From Rachicladosporium sp. CCFEE 5018 (lineage: Eukaryota > Ascomycota > Dothideomycetes > Cladosporiales > Cladosporiaceae), in assembly GCA_002077045.2 (NCBI GenBank), contig KZ111146.1, forward strand, positions 1,005,496 to 1,016,074: a DNA stretch of 10,579 bases, read 5' to 3'. Below the pieces are notes generated by a model. That model saw only the letters and a program-made list of their open reading frames with translations. It ran no database searches and had not been told where the DNA came from. Positions 1 to 8,785 of the stretch are shown in pieces. A program made the position numbers and the translations under genes. Position 1 is the stretch's first letter. Every line of letters begins with the position of its first letter.

Positions 1-3000
1 CGGCCTCTTCGACCCGCTGCAAGCGAGCGCGACGGCGCAGGAACTCGTCGAGCTTGAGACTCTTATTGTCGTTAATGACTTTGTAATGCGCAAGGATCAT
101 CAGTAGAGCATTGAACGGTATACCGCGGTCGAGATCGGCGGAGTTCAGAATCTCTTCGTAGAATATGTTCATCCTTGCGCGACGACGGCGGATCTCATGG
201 ACTGGTATCTCGTTGAGCTTTGCGTTCAGCTTCTCCAGGTCGATTTCGTTGGACTCATGAATGCTTGCGCCGTCTAGAGGTAGCGAGGTCGTGCGGTAGA
301 GGGTCTGCTTTCGGCAAGACGCGATCAGTGCGCCGACGGTGTAGTCACCATCGTAGATCCGCATCTCGAAAACACCACTCAGCTCGCCCAAGAACCTTGG
401 AAAGACCTCCTTAGAGATGTAGCCACTTCCATCCGGGTCATATTCAGCCCAAGCCTGCTTGAACCTCCTGATCTCCTCGCGACTGATGATGCTCAGTCCG
501 CTACTTCGCTGATACACATACGAGAAGCTCTCGTAGATGAGCGAAATAAACAAGTTGACGAAGATGTACATGCTCAGGATATTCCACAGAATGAATATCG
601 CGCGAGCCCACTCCGGACTTCCACAGTCGCCATCGTAGAACTTCTCGCCAACGGTGCAGTAAGGCGGAACGACGCTAGCGTAGTCTTCCATGACCTGATT
701 CCAACCCTCGCCCACACTCGTGCGGAAGAGCAGGATAAGAGCCTTGGGCACGGTGCGGACGTTGATGTTGCCAGTTTCATTCTCGGCAAAGCGCGTGAGG
801 CCAAAGGTCTGGGTGAGCGCGATGGCGAAGACGAGGAAGAGGACGAACCAGGTGGCGAGTAAGTTGACGATGGAAGTCAGACTTGCTGCTGCGGTCTTGA
901 AGAGCTGGTCCAGCTGGTTGTTTCGCGGAATCAAGAGCAGAGCCAGCGAGACGAGGAAGATCTTGTGAACCTGCGCGAAGTTCGTGTTTTCGAAATTGAC
1001 CCACAGTAAGACCGTAGAGATGAACGTTGCCGAGACCGCTGTCAAAGAGAAAACATCCCAAGCGCTCTTGCGGAATCTCGTCCAAGACAGCCCGATGATC
1101 CGAATGACGATGTTCGCAATGTACAGCAAAGTGAACGCCATGAAGATGATATCCCTCGTGATGCTCCACCACTTCGGTTCCGGATAGTACTCCGTACATA
1201 GCAGTGCCAGATGCAGACAGAGTACCACAGTGACTCCGCGCTGCCAGCCTCCAGTCTTAGTAGTCGCCCGTCTGTAACACCACTTCTGCCAGCTTGCAAC
1301 TTCCTTCTTGTGATTCGGTCTCTTGCTCGGTGCAACCTGTCTCAGGAGCTTCCTCAGCTCCAGCCACGACCTTTGGTCCGTAGTCAAGAAGGCCACTCCT
1401 GTTTGCTCTGTATAGTTGCGCATGAAAACCGAGACGAAGAGCGTCAGCACGAACACTGCTCCGAGCAAATTGAACACGACGAAGAATATCGCATTCCCCT
1501 GACTAGCGAACAGACTCGGCTGCGTGAATATACCCGTGATAGACTCCGCAGCGTTCATAACATCGACCCAGCCCTCTTGAGACACGATCTGAAACAATAT
1601 GAACAAGCTGCCGCCGAAGCTGTCAAAGTCGAAGTAGGAGTTCTCTACCACCCTTGGCGCCAGAACATCCCAGCCGTAAGGCGAGCTGATGAACTCGCCC
1701 ACGCAGTCTGTGAGGTTGTAGATGCTATCGTTGCCATCGTTGCAGCTCATCATTTGGCCGGCGAAGAGGTTAAGGCCGTAGACTGCGAAAGGGATGAGCA
1801 AGCTCAGCGAGACGAAGGCTGCAGAGACAACTTTCCAACCGCCAAGTACGATGATGGAATGAAAGGTATCGCGTGCGCTGTCGCTGACGTTGAGGAGGCG
1901 GAGTGCTCGAAGAGCTTTGAAGGCGCCAACGGCACGCGAGCCATCGCCAGGGCCATAAAGTGAGGCGATGACATTGGTCCAGAGCGTGACGAGCACAACG
2001 CCGTCGATGAAGCCCCAAGAGCTGCGCAGATACGCATTCGGAGTGAAGAAGAAACCATCAGCAATCACCTTGATGACGGCCTCGACAGTGAACAGCGCGG
2101 CGAAACCGATGTCCGCAAGCATGAACCAGTTCATCGTGATGTAGCCATGTTTGTCGAAGTACTCTTTCTGGTACAATGGCGTAGTGATGCAAGCGATCAG
2201 CACCATCGCCACAATCGCCACGTAGAGAAAGGCAGAGCTGATATACCACAACATCGGGTTTGGCGCTGCTCCCTGTATGCGCTCACTACCACGCCCAGGT
2301 CCAACGAGCCTCTGACAAGCGCGACGAATCGGGTTGTCTGGCTTAAAGAGGTATAGCGACTTATTATACGTTGGGTGAGCGCGTAGATAGTCCTTCTGCG
2401 TGACTTTTCGGGCCTGTTCCGCGTCCCAGACTTCCCTTGCGAGGGTTCTCGGGTCGAGCTGATCGAACGGCTTGGAGAACTGTGGGCGGGAATAGAAGGG
2501 GTTGGGCTCGCCCTTGAAGACTCGACCTACGGTCTTGCCATACACAGCGCTCCAGAAGCCAGGCGCGGTCGTCCCAAGATGCATAGTCGGGAGACGCTGC
2601 ATTCTGGCTGTAGAAGGTTGGCTATCTCCACTGTCCTCGTCTTCGATTTCGTCCAGGAAGTCCTTGACGACTGTAGGGTTAAGCAGCATTTCCGACGCTG
2701 CATTGCCAAAATCTAAGGGATCCTGCCTGCGCGCCTGGCCAAGATTGAATATCCGACTAAGACTCAGAGTGCCGTGACTCGAGCTACCCATTTCCTTCTG
2801 CTGCAGGAAGGACCTCACTTGCTGCAAGCGTTTCTGGTCTTCGCTCACATCGAAGTTCTCTTGAATGACAGCAATAAACATATTCAGCACAATGAAGTTA
2901 CCGAGGATGAACCAGAGGATGAAGAACGCAGCGCCAACCCAGGCCATGTCCCACGCGACGCTGAATCGTGTGACGTTGTACATGATCACCGTCCAATTCT

Positions 3001-6000
3001 CAGATGACAGAATCTGGTACATACCGAGGAAGGCATTGTAGATCGTGGCGAATGTGATGTCTAGCTGAGTCCCGGTGTCATCTTGCTCCGGTAGCGTGCC
3101 ACGGAACAGCTGAGTGGCGAATATGGCGGCCAGGAATGTAAGCAGGAATACGAAGAGGATCAAGTTCGCAATACCAGAGACGTGGCGCAAGACTAGCATG
3201 ATCAGGTCTCGCGTGATCCGCACAGCAAGGACGACGCGGTAAATCCGCAGTATCTGGAAAACCGAGAGCCAGGCATATGGCGCGCCAGAGCGATGGACGA
3301 CTGGAAGCTGGAGGACACTAGTAATCACGGCGAGCGTTGTATCGACCCAATTGGTCTTCTGATGTCTGAAGCCTCGCCAGTCGCAAGCGAAGCGCAAGAT
3401 GATCTCGCCGTCGAGTACTAAAGTCACGCCAAGCTCAGAAGCGTCAATGAAAGCCGCAAGGCCAGGGCTCATTGTGGAGTGTCGTAGACTCTGTACTACC
3501 AGGCCATAAACGATGACGGCGATCCAGATCCATTTGGAGTTGCCATAGAATCGCTGCAGTGAGTTGAGTCGCTGCCGCTTCTTTGACGCCTCGTGCGCCT
3601 CCAGATCAGTAGGTGCGTGGTCTACAGCCATGAACGCACTTCTGCTGCTTTCTTCTCGGATTACCTGGAAAGACGAGGTAATGACAGCAATCAGCAAATT
3701 GATGAGCCAGACACTCATGATCATGATGCCGACAGCGTAAAAGATCGCCGCAGCAAGATAGTCGGATTCTGTGAGGTAGTACATGATGTCGGAGAACGTG
3801 TTGCTGGTCATGATGACGAAGACCATCTCCAGCGAATTGCCAATGTTGTCGAAGCTGACGGTGTTGTTGTATGGGTTGCCGCCTTCAACACACCAGCTGC
3901 CGACGGGGCAAATGTACCCTTTGGCCTCATTCGCGCCCCAAATACCATCTGCAGTAAGCCAGGGCTGGTCTGTCTGGTTTGCCGCCTTCCAGCCTCCGCA
4001 GAACTGGAAGCTGCCTATTGCGTTCGAAGTGTAGTTGGCTGTTTGAGGATTCGCTTGACTGCCGTCCCAAACGCAGGTACGTCGCAAGCTCGACTTGAAG
4101 GACTGCACTCCGACGATCGCGAAGAGAAGCCAGAAGAACGAAATGAGAATCGCGACATTCAGCAGAGTTGGCGCAGCGCGTTTGAGAGATCGCAAGATCA
4201 CCGAGGTACCGGAAGTGATGTTCAGCAGTCGCAAGATTCGCAGACAGCTCATCATGCGAAAGACGTACAGCCGGTAGCCCCACTCGACGCCCATCGCGCC
4301 GAGCAAGAAGCTGATCCAGAACGAGACCACAGCGACAAAGTCAAGCCGATTGAAAGAATGGCGGAGGTATGCGCGATGTGCAAGTCGCTTCTTCTGCGCC
4401 GCCCTCGACCCACCTGGGACGTCCTCTGAGCCGACCATGCCTTGTGCGGTGAACGATCTCAGCAGGCTTGGTGGCGCCGGCTCGTCTGTGAGTGGTACAT
4501 GGGCATGCTTCATGGAGGGCTTGCGATGAAGGGCAAACATATCATTAGCTTTCTTGCTGAGCGCAAGACGGAGCCCAAGTCGACGATCGATGGTGCTGTA
4601 CTCCTCCGGGTTGAGGATGAATCCCGAGACGATGATCTTGATGGTCGTCTCGATCGTATATACGCCAAAGATACCCAGTAATGTATAGTCAGTCCACTTA
4701 TTTCCCCAGGTTGACGGTCGAGGGTCAGTATACACATCGCGCGCAGCATCAACCGCTAAAATCACTGCCTGTACAACGATGAGTAGCAAGATGAGGGGTT
4801 CGATGATTGGGTCCACTAGGAATTCCAGCAGGCCCTTTCGAACACGGCTGTCCTTCGTGAAAATGCCGAGTGATTTGCCACGAAGCGGGTTCCAGTCTCT
4901 CGCTGGCAGCTCGGCCGACATCTGCACTGAGACTGGAGAAGGCGTCTTCTCGATTGTAGGTGAGCTGTGACCATCCAGGTTGTGCAACTGAAAATTTTGT
5001 TCGCCTAATGGTGTCGTTGGGGCAGGTTCATCTGAATCTGCCTTCACGGAAGACTTGCGCCTCACTTCAGGTGCCACCTCAGGCTCGTGACTCAGATTGA
5101 CGACTCGCTGTGACATCTTTCGCAACATCGTGCCTGTCCGTTGCAGCGACAGACCTCCCGATGATGGTGACAGTGATCGTTTGCGGCGCGAAGGTGAGTC
5201 GCCGACTGAGGACCCGGTGGCATGTGAGCCATCTTCGAGATCATGCAGTTCATCTCCCAGCCGGGCACCATTGTCACTTCGGCCTCTCGAGTGTCGTTGC
5301 GAACGCTTAGGTCAAAGTGATGAAGGGAACTTGACACTCAAGTGCGAGCTTGATCTTCGATCTCTGTCGTGGCGTTGTCCATGTGGGGTGCTGGGAGACA
5401 GCAGATCTGATGTGTGTCGTTGCGCATTATCATTAAGTGGTACGGTGTCGTCCTCATCATCATCGTGGCCCCCTGGCGAAAAGAATTCCGGTCCATCGTT
5501 CAACGTCACAGGCAGTGTGCCTGTGGCGCTCTCTGCTGACGTGCTCAGTCGTGGTAAGATATCTCGTGAAGCGCGTGCACCTCGTGAGTTTCGTGGTGGC
5601 GTATCCTCAACATCATCGTATTGCTCCTCCTCGGGCGATGGCGGTCCAGCATTAAAGCTCAACCCAGCAAACCCGATTGCCGCCTGAAACGCGCCTGTGT
5701 CTAAGATCGGCGAGAACGGCGCCTCGTCCTCCTCATCTGGTACTCTCGCCCGCTCTCCTGACGGCGAGGACACGAACACCTGTGGAGAGAGTGGTCCACC
5801 TGTTCCTCCAGTGCGCAGTGGTGGGCTGGGCGATCCCTCTCGTATTGGCGCATATCGCCCATCTCGTTCCCGACGTGCTGCAGCCTGACGATTGCTCGCA
5901 AACAAGGCCCTACCTCGATCGCTGAGCGTGCGCCGGTGCGTGTCGTTCCTATTCAGATCCGTCGTGATAGGTAGTCCGCTCGCCCCAAGCGTCTGAAGGG

Positions 6001-6061
6001 GAATGCCATTGTCGGAGTGTCCACGGCGATGCTGCGACCCTTCATCCCCTTCTGATGCCAT
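1..6061 (-). CDS. cch1: Cch1, fungal voltage-gated-type calcium channel pore subunit (3' end cut by window edge)
   Basis: Pore-forming subunit of the high-affinity calcium channel of the fungal plasma membrane, which works with Mid1. The frame is open from base 4 up to a TGA at 5312-5314, and open in the same phase from there to the ATG at 6059-6061; I remove the TGA with a 54-nt intron. The first roughly 400 residues are a Ser/Pro/Asp/Glu-rich cytosolic tail. It ends in a stretch reading LRKMSQRVVNLS, which I recall as typical of Cch1. Four six-segment domains follow: I about 4815-3660, II 3540-2840, III 2250-1400, IV 1260-510. Pore-loop filter positions are N (3800-3802), E (2999-3001), E (1574-1576) and E (707-709). 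The domain I outer loop has four Cys and three N-glycosylation sequons. After domain IV comes an EF-hand-like loop, DPDGSGYISKEV (404-439). About 2000 residues are present; Cch1 proteins are usually somewhat longer, so roughly the last 100-250 are missing. Identity is very secure. Confidence 0.96.
5284..5337 (-). other. Probable 54-nt intron in cch1 containing an in-frame TGA
   Basis: Read on the minus strand, this starts GTGTCA and ends GAG. It holds a TTGAC that fits the YTRAY branch consensus, with 27 nt between that motif and the splice site. Its length is a multiple of three, so the exon phase is kept, and its removal deletes the TGA at 5312-5314. The exon join gives ...HLS-RSDNGARLGDEL. 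The donor is not a strong consensus, so a true premature stop or a base error remains possible. Confidence 0.55.
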
Positions 6062-6077
6062 GGAGCTTGTCAAGCAT
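6042..6077 (-). promoter_or_regulatory. Short uORF overlapping the cch1 start codon
   Basis: On the minus strand an ATG at 6075-6077 opens an 11-codon frame ending in TGA at 6042-6044. It runs across the cch1 ATG (6059-6061) in another frame. If the transcript starts upstream of 6077, ribosomes that use this ATG would skip the cch1 start. Its context has C at -3, so leaky scanning is likely. The transcription start is unknown. Confidence 0.35.
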
Positions 6078-6594
6078 ACGGAGTATGTCCTCTAGGCTAT
6101 CGCATCCTGCGTGGCATTAGGAGATAGTCGTCGGGGGTTATGGTGAGATCCGGCGCATTGGAGACGTCGATGTTGTGATCCTCGTTGTAAAACGACTAAT
6201 AGATATTGCGTAGGGGTTGTATGATATCGCGGTTCGCTTGGATCAGTCCTCTCAACATCAGCCGTGACAATCGTAAGACCAGGCAGACCAGCTGAATGTT
6301 CGATGTTTCTCAATGTTGCCCAATCGCGCTGATGTTTCGATACAAGTCAGGGCTGACGCGCAGCGTGTGCACGGCCCAATTATCAGCCAGACCAGACTTC
6401 AGCACCGCCACAGGTCCCTTATCGCTACACTATCTGACTGACTGCTACGATGTAGTACGCTTCAACCTCTCACGCATGTGGCCAGACGATTGGGGTGGAA
6501 GATAAGCATCATATCCCGCTCTGGTACCTTGAGACTTTATCCTCAATCACTCACTCCATCGAACATTCTCTAGGTATCTTAGACAACCAAGATC
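6062..6594. promoter_or_regulatory. Divergent intergenic region between cch1 and the racemase gene
   Basis: These 533 bases must hold the 5' leaders and promoters of both genes, which point away from each other. No convincing coding frame is present. CCAAT pentamers, possible sites for the fungal CCAAT-binding (HAP) complex, occur at 6320-6324 and 6376-6380 on the plus strand and as ATTGG at 6489-6493. An AGGGG, like a stress-response element, lies near 6212. About one CCAAT is expected by chance in this length on both strands, so these are suggestions only. I see no clear TATA box. Confidence 0.5.
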
Positions 6595-7382
6595 ATGTCT
6601 GCCCACCGGATCCTCGTGATCAACCCCAATACTACGGTGGCAATGACCGATGCCCTCAGGCCCTTGATCAATGGTCTCAAGTACGAGAACGTAAGTCCAG
6701 GCAGCTCGGTCTCATTCCTCGCCTTTCTCATCGTCAGTCCCAGACATCTTTCACATTCTACACTACTCCCTCCGGCGTCCCCTCGATCAACAACGAAGAC
6801 GACGCTGCTGTCTCCCTCGATGGGTGCTTTCCCAGCCTGTCCCCTATCCTCCACACCCACGATGCTTTCTTGGTCTGCTGTTACTCGAAACACCCACTCG
6901 TGGATCATCTTCGCGAGTCTCTCGCCACTGTGGGCTTGCACCATAAGCCAGTCACAGGGATTTTCGAAGCGAGCGTTTCTAGCGCGCTGCAGTCAGTTAA
7001 TATGCATGATAGGTTTGGTATCGTGAGCACGGGCTCGCAGTGGCAGGAGATATTGAACGATGCCGTGTATGCCTACTTAGGGAGTGCGAGTAGTTCACGC
7101 TTCACTGATACGGCTACGACTGGACTGGATGCGGATCAGCTGCACAAGGCACCGAAGGAGGAGCTTGAAACGCGGATGAGGGACGCAACGAAGTCCTTGC
7201 TCGCGGCGGGTGCAAGGGCAATCTGTCTGGGCTGCGCGGGCATGGCAGGCATGGATGAGATCGTCAGGAGGGCTTGTGTGGAAGAATTAGGGGAGACGGA
7301 AGGAACGAAGATCGTGATCGTTGACGGCGTCGTTGCTGGAGCTATCTGGCTGGAAGGGATGCTGAGGGCGACGAGGCAGTGA
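6595..7382 (+). CDS. Asp/Glu/hydantoin racemase-family enzyme, one intron
   Basis: The protein belongs to the cofactor-independent Asp/Glu racemase superfamily, hydantoin racemase/Dcg1 branch, probably soluble and cytosolic. Exon 1 (6595-6690) codes for 32 residues and opens with the family signature ILVINPNTT. Exon 2 (6744-7382) continues with PSGVPSINNE. The spliced product is 244 residues, a normal family length. The two cysteines expected for two-base proton transfer are both present: Cys78 in CCYSKHPL and Cys196 in CLGCAGM. The C-terminus, IVDGVVAGAIWLEGML, also fits the family. The ATG at 6595 is chosen because the signature follows within a few residues. The substrate cannot be told from sequence; hydantoins, allantoin or amino acids are options. 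It has its own upstream region and no neighbour from purine or hydantoin breakdown. Confidence 0.9.
6691..6743 (+). other. Intron of the racemase gene with tandem 3' splice sites
   Basis: The donor is a consensus GTAAGT. Two acceptors lie six bases apart, TCAG ending at 6737 and CCCAG ending at 6743. Both keep the frame. The distal one gives EN-TSFTFYTTPSG, which agrees better with my recollection of family members; the proximal one would insert Ser-Gln. Splicing is required, because exon 1 and exon 2 are in different frames. Confidence 0.85.
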
Positions 7383-7669
7383 AGCTGACCGTGAAGCTTG
7401 ATTGCCGAATGAATGAAAGTCGCTCACATCGTCAGACGTGATGAACTCTTGTCGTGTAACGCTGTACTCGCAACTCACGAAGACGCCCAGCCCTATGAAG
7501 TGGCGGCTAAGCGAGCTGCATGACATCTCACCGCGCCGCGAAAATGCAGTGACAAACTTGTGTCGAATAGGCGAACCGACGTCTACAATTAACTTAATGA
7601 TGCCGTTCACATTCGACTCAAGGTCACCGGACCTCACGTGTGCCGGAGAGCCGCAGACGCACTCCTCAC
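7383..7669 (+). other. Intergenic stretch between the racemase gene and the acidic protein gene
   Basis: These 287 bases would hold the 3' end of the racemase transcript and the promoter and leader of the next plus-strand gene. I find no coding frame, RNA gene or repeat I can support. The frame of the next gene is open upstream to a GTG at 7640, but GTG is an unlikely fungal start. Confidence 0.5.
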
Positions 7670-8488
7670 ATGGAGCCAGCCACTGAGCCACCGTCCGAGG
7701 CACTTCGCATCCGAGTTGGTGCCGCTCTCGACGCCTTTCGACAACGAGTCTACGAAAGCAACTATGCAGAGTTCAAGCACGTGTTAGAGTGGGCTCACAC
7801 TCAATTCGACCCCATTGACTATGACGACCAAGATGAGCCCGTGGAAGACCAGCTCGAGGCACGTTTCGACACAGTATACGACGAGTACTTCCATGAAGGT
7901 CTATACCACCCAATCGCTCACGCTGAGTTCGCCAATCTCGTGCATGGTGCCAATATCGACGAGCTGGCCGGTCCACACATTGCACGGCAATTCGTACCTA
8001 ATGGCACGACGACGCCTCCTGATCCAGAGGCTTCCGCATCGCGTTATCAGGAGCTGCAGAGTAAGGTGAGTGCTGCTGCAATCGCAGGTGAAGACGCATC
8101 GCTGCCGAACGAATATCGCGTGATAATGAGTCTCGCTGAGGCGATACTGCCGTGCGATACCTCGAAAGCCTCGAACGTCTCGACTCTTTGCTGTTGCTTG
8201 CAGCCGCTATACAGCGTTGAAGTCCCTGCGCTGCCAGAACTTATCGACCGACTCGGACTAGGGTCAGAGGACTGGATTGTCTACGCAGGCTGCATCACTG
8301 GGAGCGAGTCCTACGACAATATGACGACTTGCGGCTTGGCTCTATGCGAACAGAAGGGTGGCATTCGCGATGGCAGACGCAAGGCTTGGTGGATCTTCGT
8401 TACTCGTAATAACAGCGAGGCGGAGGATTATGAGTCGTTTGAGGCGTTCCTCGAGTGGTATTGCGAGTATGGCAGGAGAAATTGGTGA
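7670..8488 (+). CDS. Acidic protein of unknown function; C-terminal half faintly SMI1/KNR4 (SUKH)-like
   Basis: A single 272-residue open frame starts at the first in-frame ATG. I do not recognise a named family. The N-terminal half looks helical and is strongly acidic, with DPIDYDDQDEPVEDQLEARF around residues 46-65. The second half, from about residue 144, begins SLPNEYRVIMSLAEAI. It goes on to SEDWIVYAGC and ends with an aromatic, acidic tail, EAFLEWYCEYGRRNW. The order LPxxY..., then a WxxYxGC-type strand, then an acidic end recalls fungal SMI1/KNR4 (SUKH) domains, but this is a weak impression. No signal peptide or membrane span is seen, so it is probably cytosolic or nuclear. Cys are frequent, including a CCC run near residue 180. 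No intron is needed. Codon use looks like that of its neighbours. Confidence 0.72.
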   Translation: MEPATEPPSEALRIRVGAALDAFRQRVYESNYAEFKHVLEWAHTQFDPIDYDDQDEPVEDQLEARFDTVYDEYFHEGLYHPIAHAEFANLVHGANIDELAGPHIARQFVPNGTTTPPDPEASASRYQELQSKVSAAAIAGEDASLPNEYRVIMSLAEAILPCDTSKASNVSTLCCCLQPLYSVEVPALPELIDRLGLGSEDWIVYAGCITGSESYDNMTTCGLALCEQKGGIRDGRRKAWWIFVTRNNSEAEDYESFEAFLEWYCEYGRRNW

Positions 8489-8785
8489 GCTGAATAGCTC
8501 TCTCGCGGCCCCGCGGTGCAAGATATACGTACGGCGCGGAGTATAGTAGTATAGTTTCTTTGGCGTGTATACCCTGGCGCAAGAAGAACGAAAAGGAATA
8601 GTGTAGAGCAAAGAAAGGTGAACGGGAAGATGTGGTCTACATCGTGCCTTCGATTCGCGTTCTTACCTCTTCCTCCGACAGCCGAGTTTTCTCCGCTTCA
8701 CATGTGATAATGATTGTAGAGGAAGCTCTTCGTCCCAGAGCGTTCAAACTTATCTGCTTCGCTGATTCATTCTCCTTCATTCTTG
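8489..8785 (+). other. Intergenic stretch before the three-exon gene
   Basis: This holds the 3' end of the previous gene and the leader of the next. It contains an AT-rich TATA-like stretch (about 8521-8555), a purine-rich stretch (about 8580-8605) and pyrimidine-rich sequence just before the ATG at 8786, which is common in fungal leaders. Open frames on either strand are short and composed unlike the neighbouring proteins. I see no RNA gene. Confidence 0.5.

Noticed and set aside
1211..1963. 250-residue plus-strand open frame, and a similar 278-residue one at 3593-4429
   Set aside because: Both lie antisense to well-supported Cch1 membrane domains, and their sequences show no domain-like pattern; they are shadows of the opposite strand.
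5306..5335. A 30-nt intron (GTCAAG...CTAAG) to remove the cch1 TGA
   Set aside because: It is frame-neutral but shorter than known fungal introns and has no room for a branch site; the 54-nt model is better.
7287..7703. Minus-strand open frame of 138 residues across the racemase 3' end
   Set aside because: It overlaps the conserved C-terminus of the racemase and has no recognisable features.
8066..8090. Perfect GTGAGT donor followed by GCAG in the acidic protein gene
   Set aside because: The implied intron would be only about 22 nt, too short, and the frame is open through it.
8342..8611. Minus-strand open frame of 89 residues near the end of the acidic protein gene
   Set aside because: Its first codons are antisense to the intergenic AT-rich stretch and the rest is antisense to coding sequence; no support for a gene.
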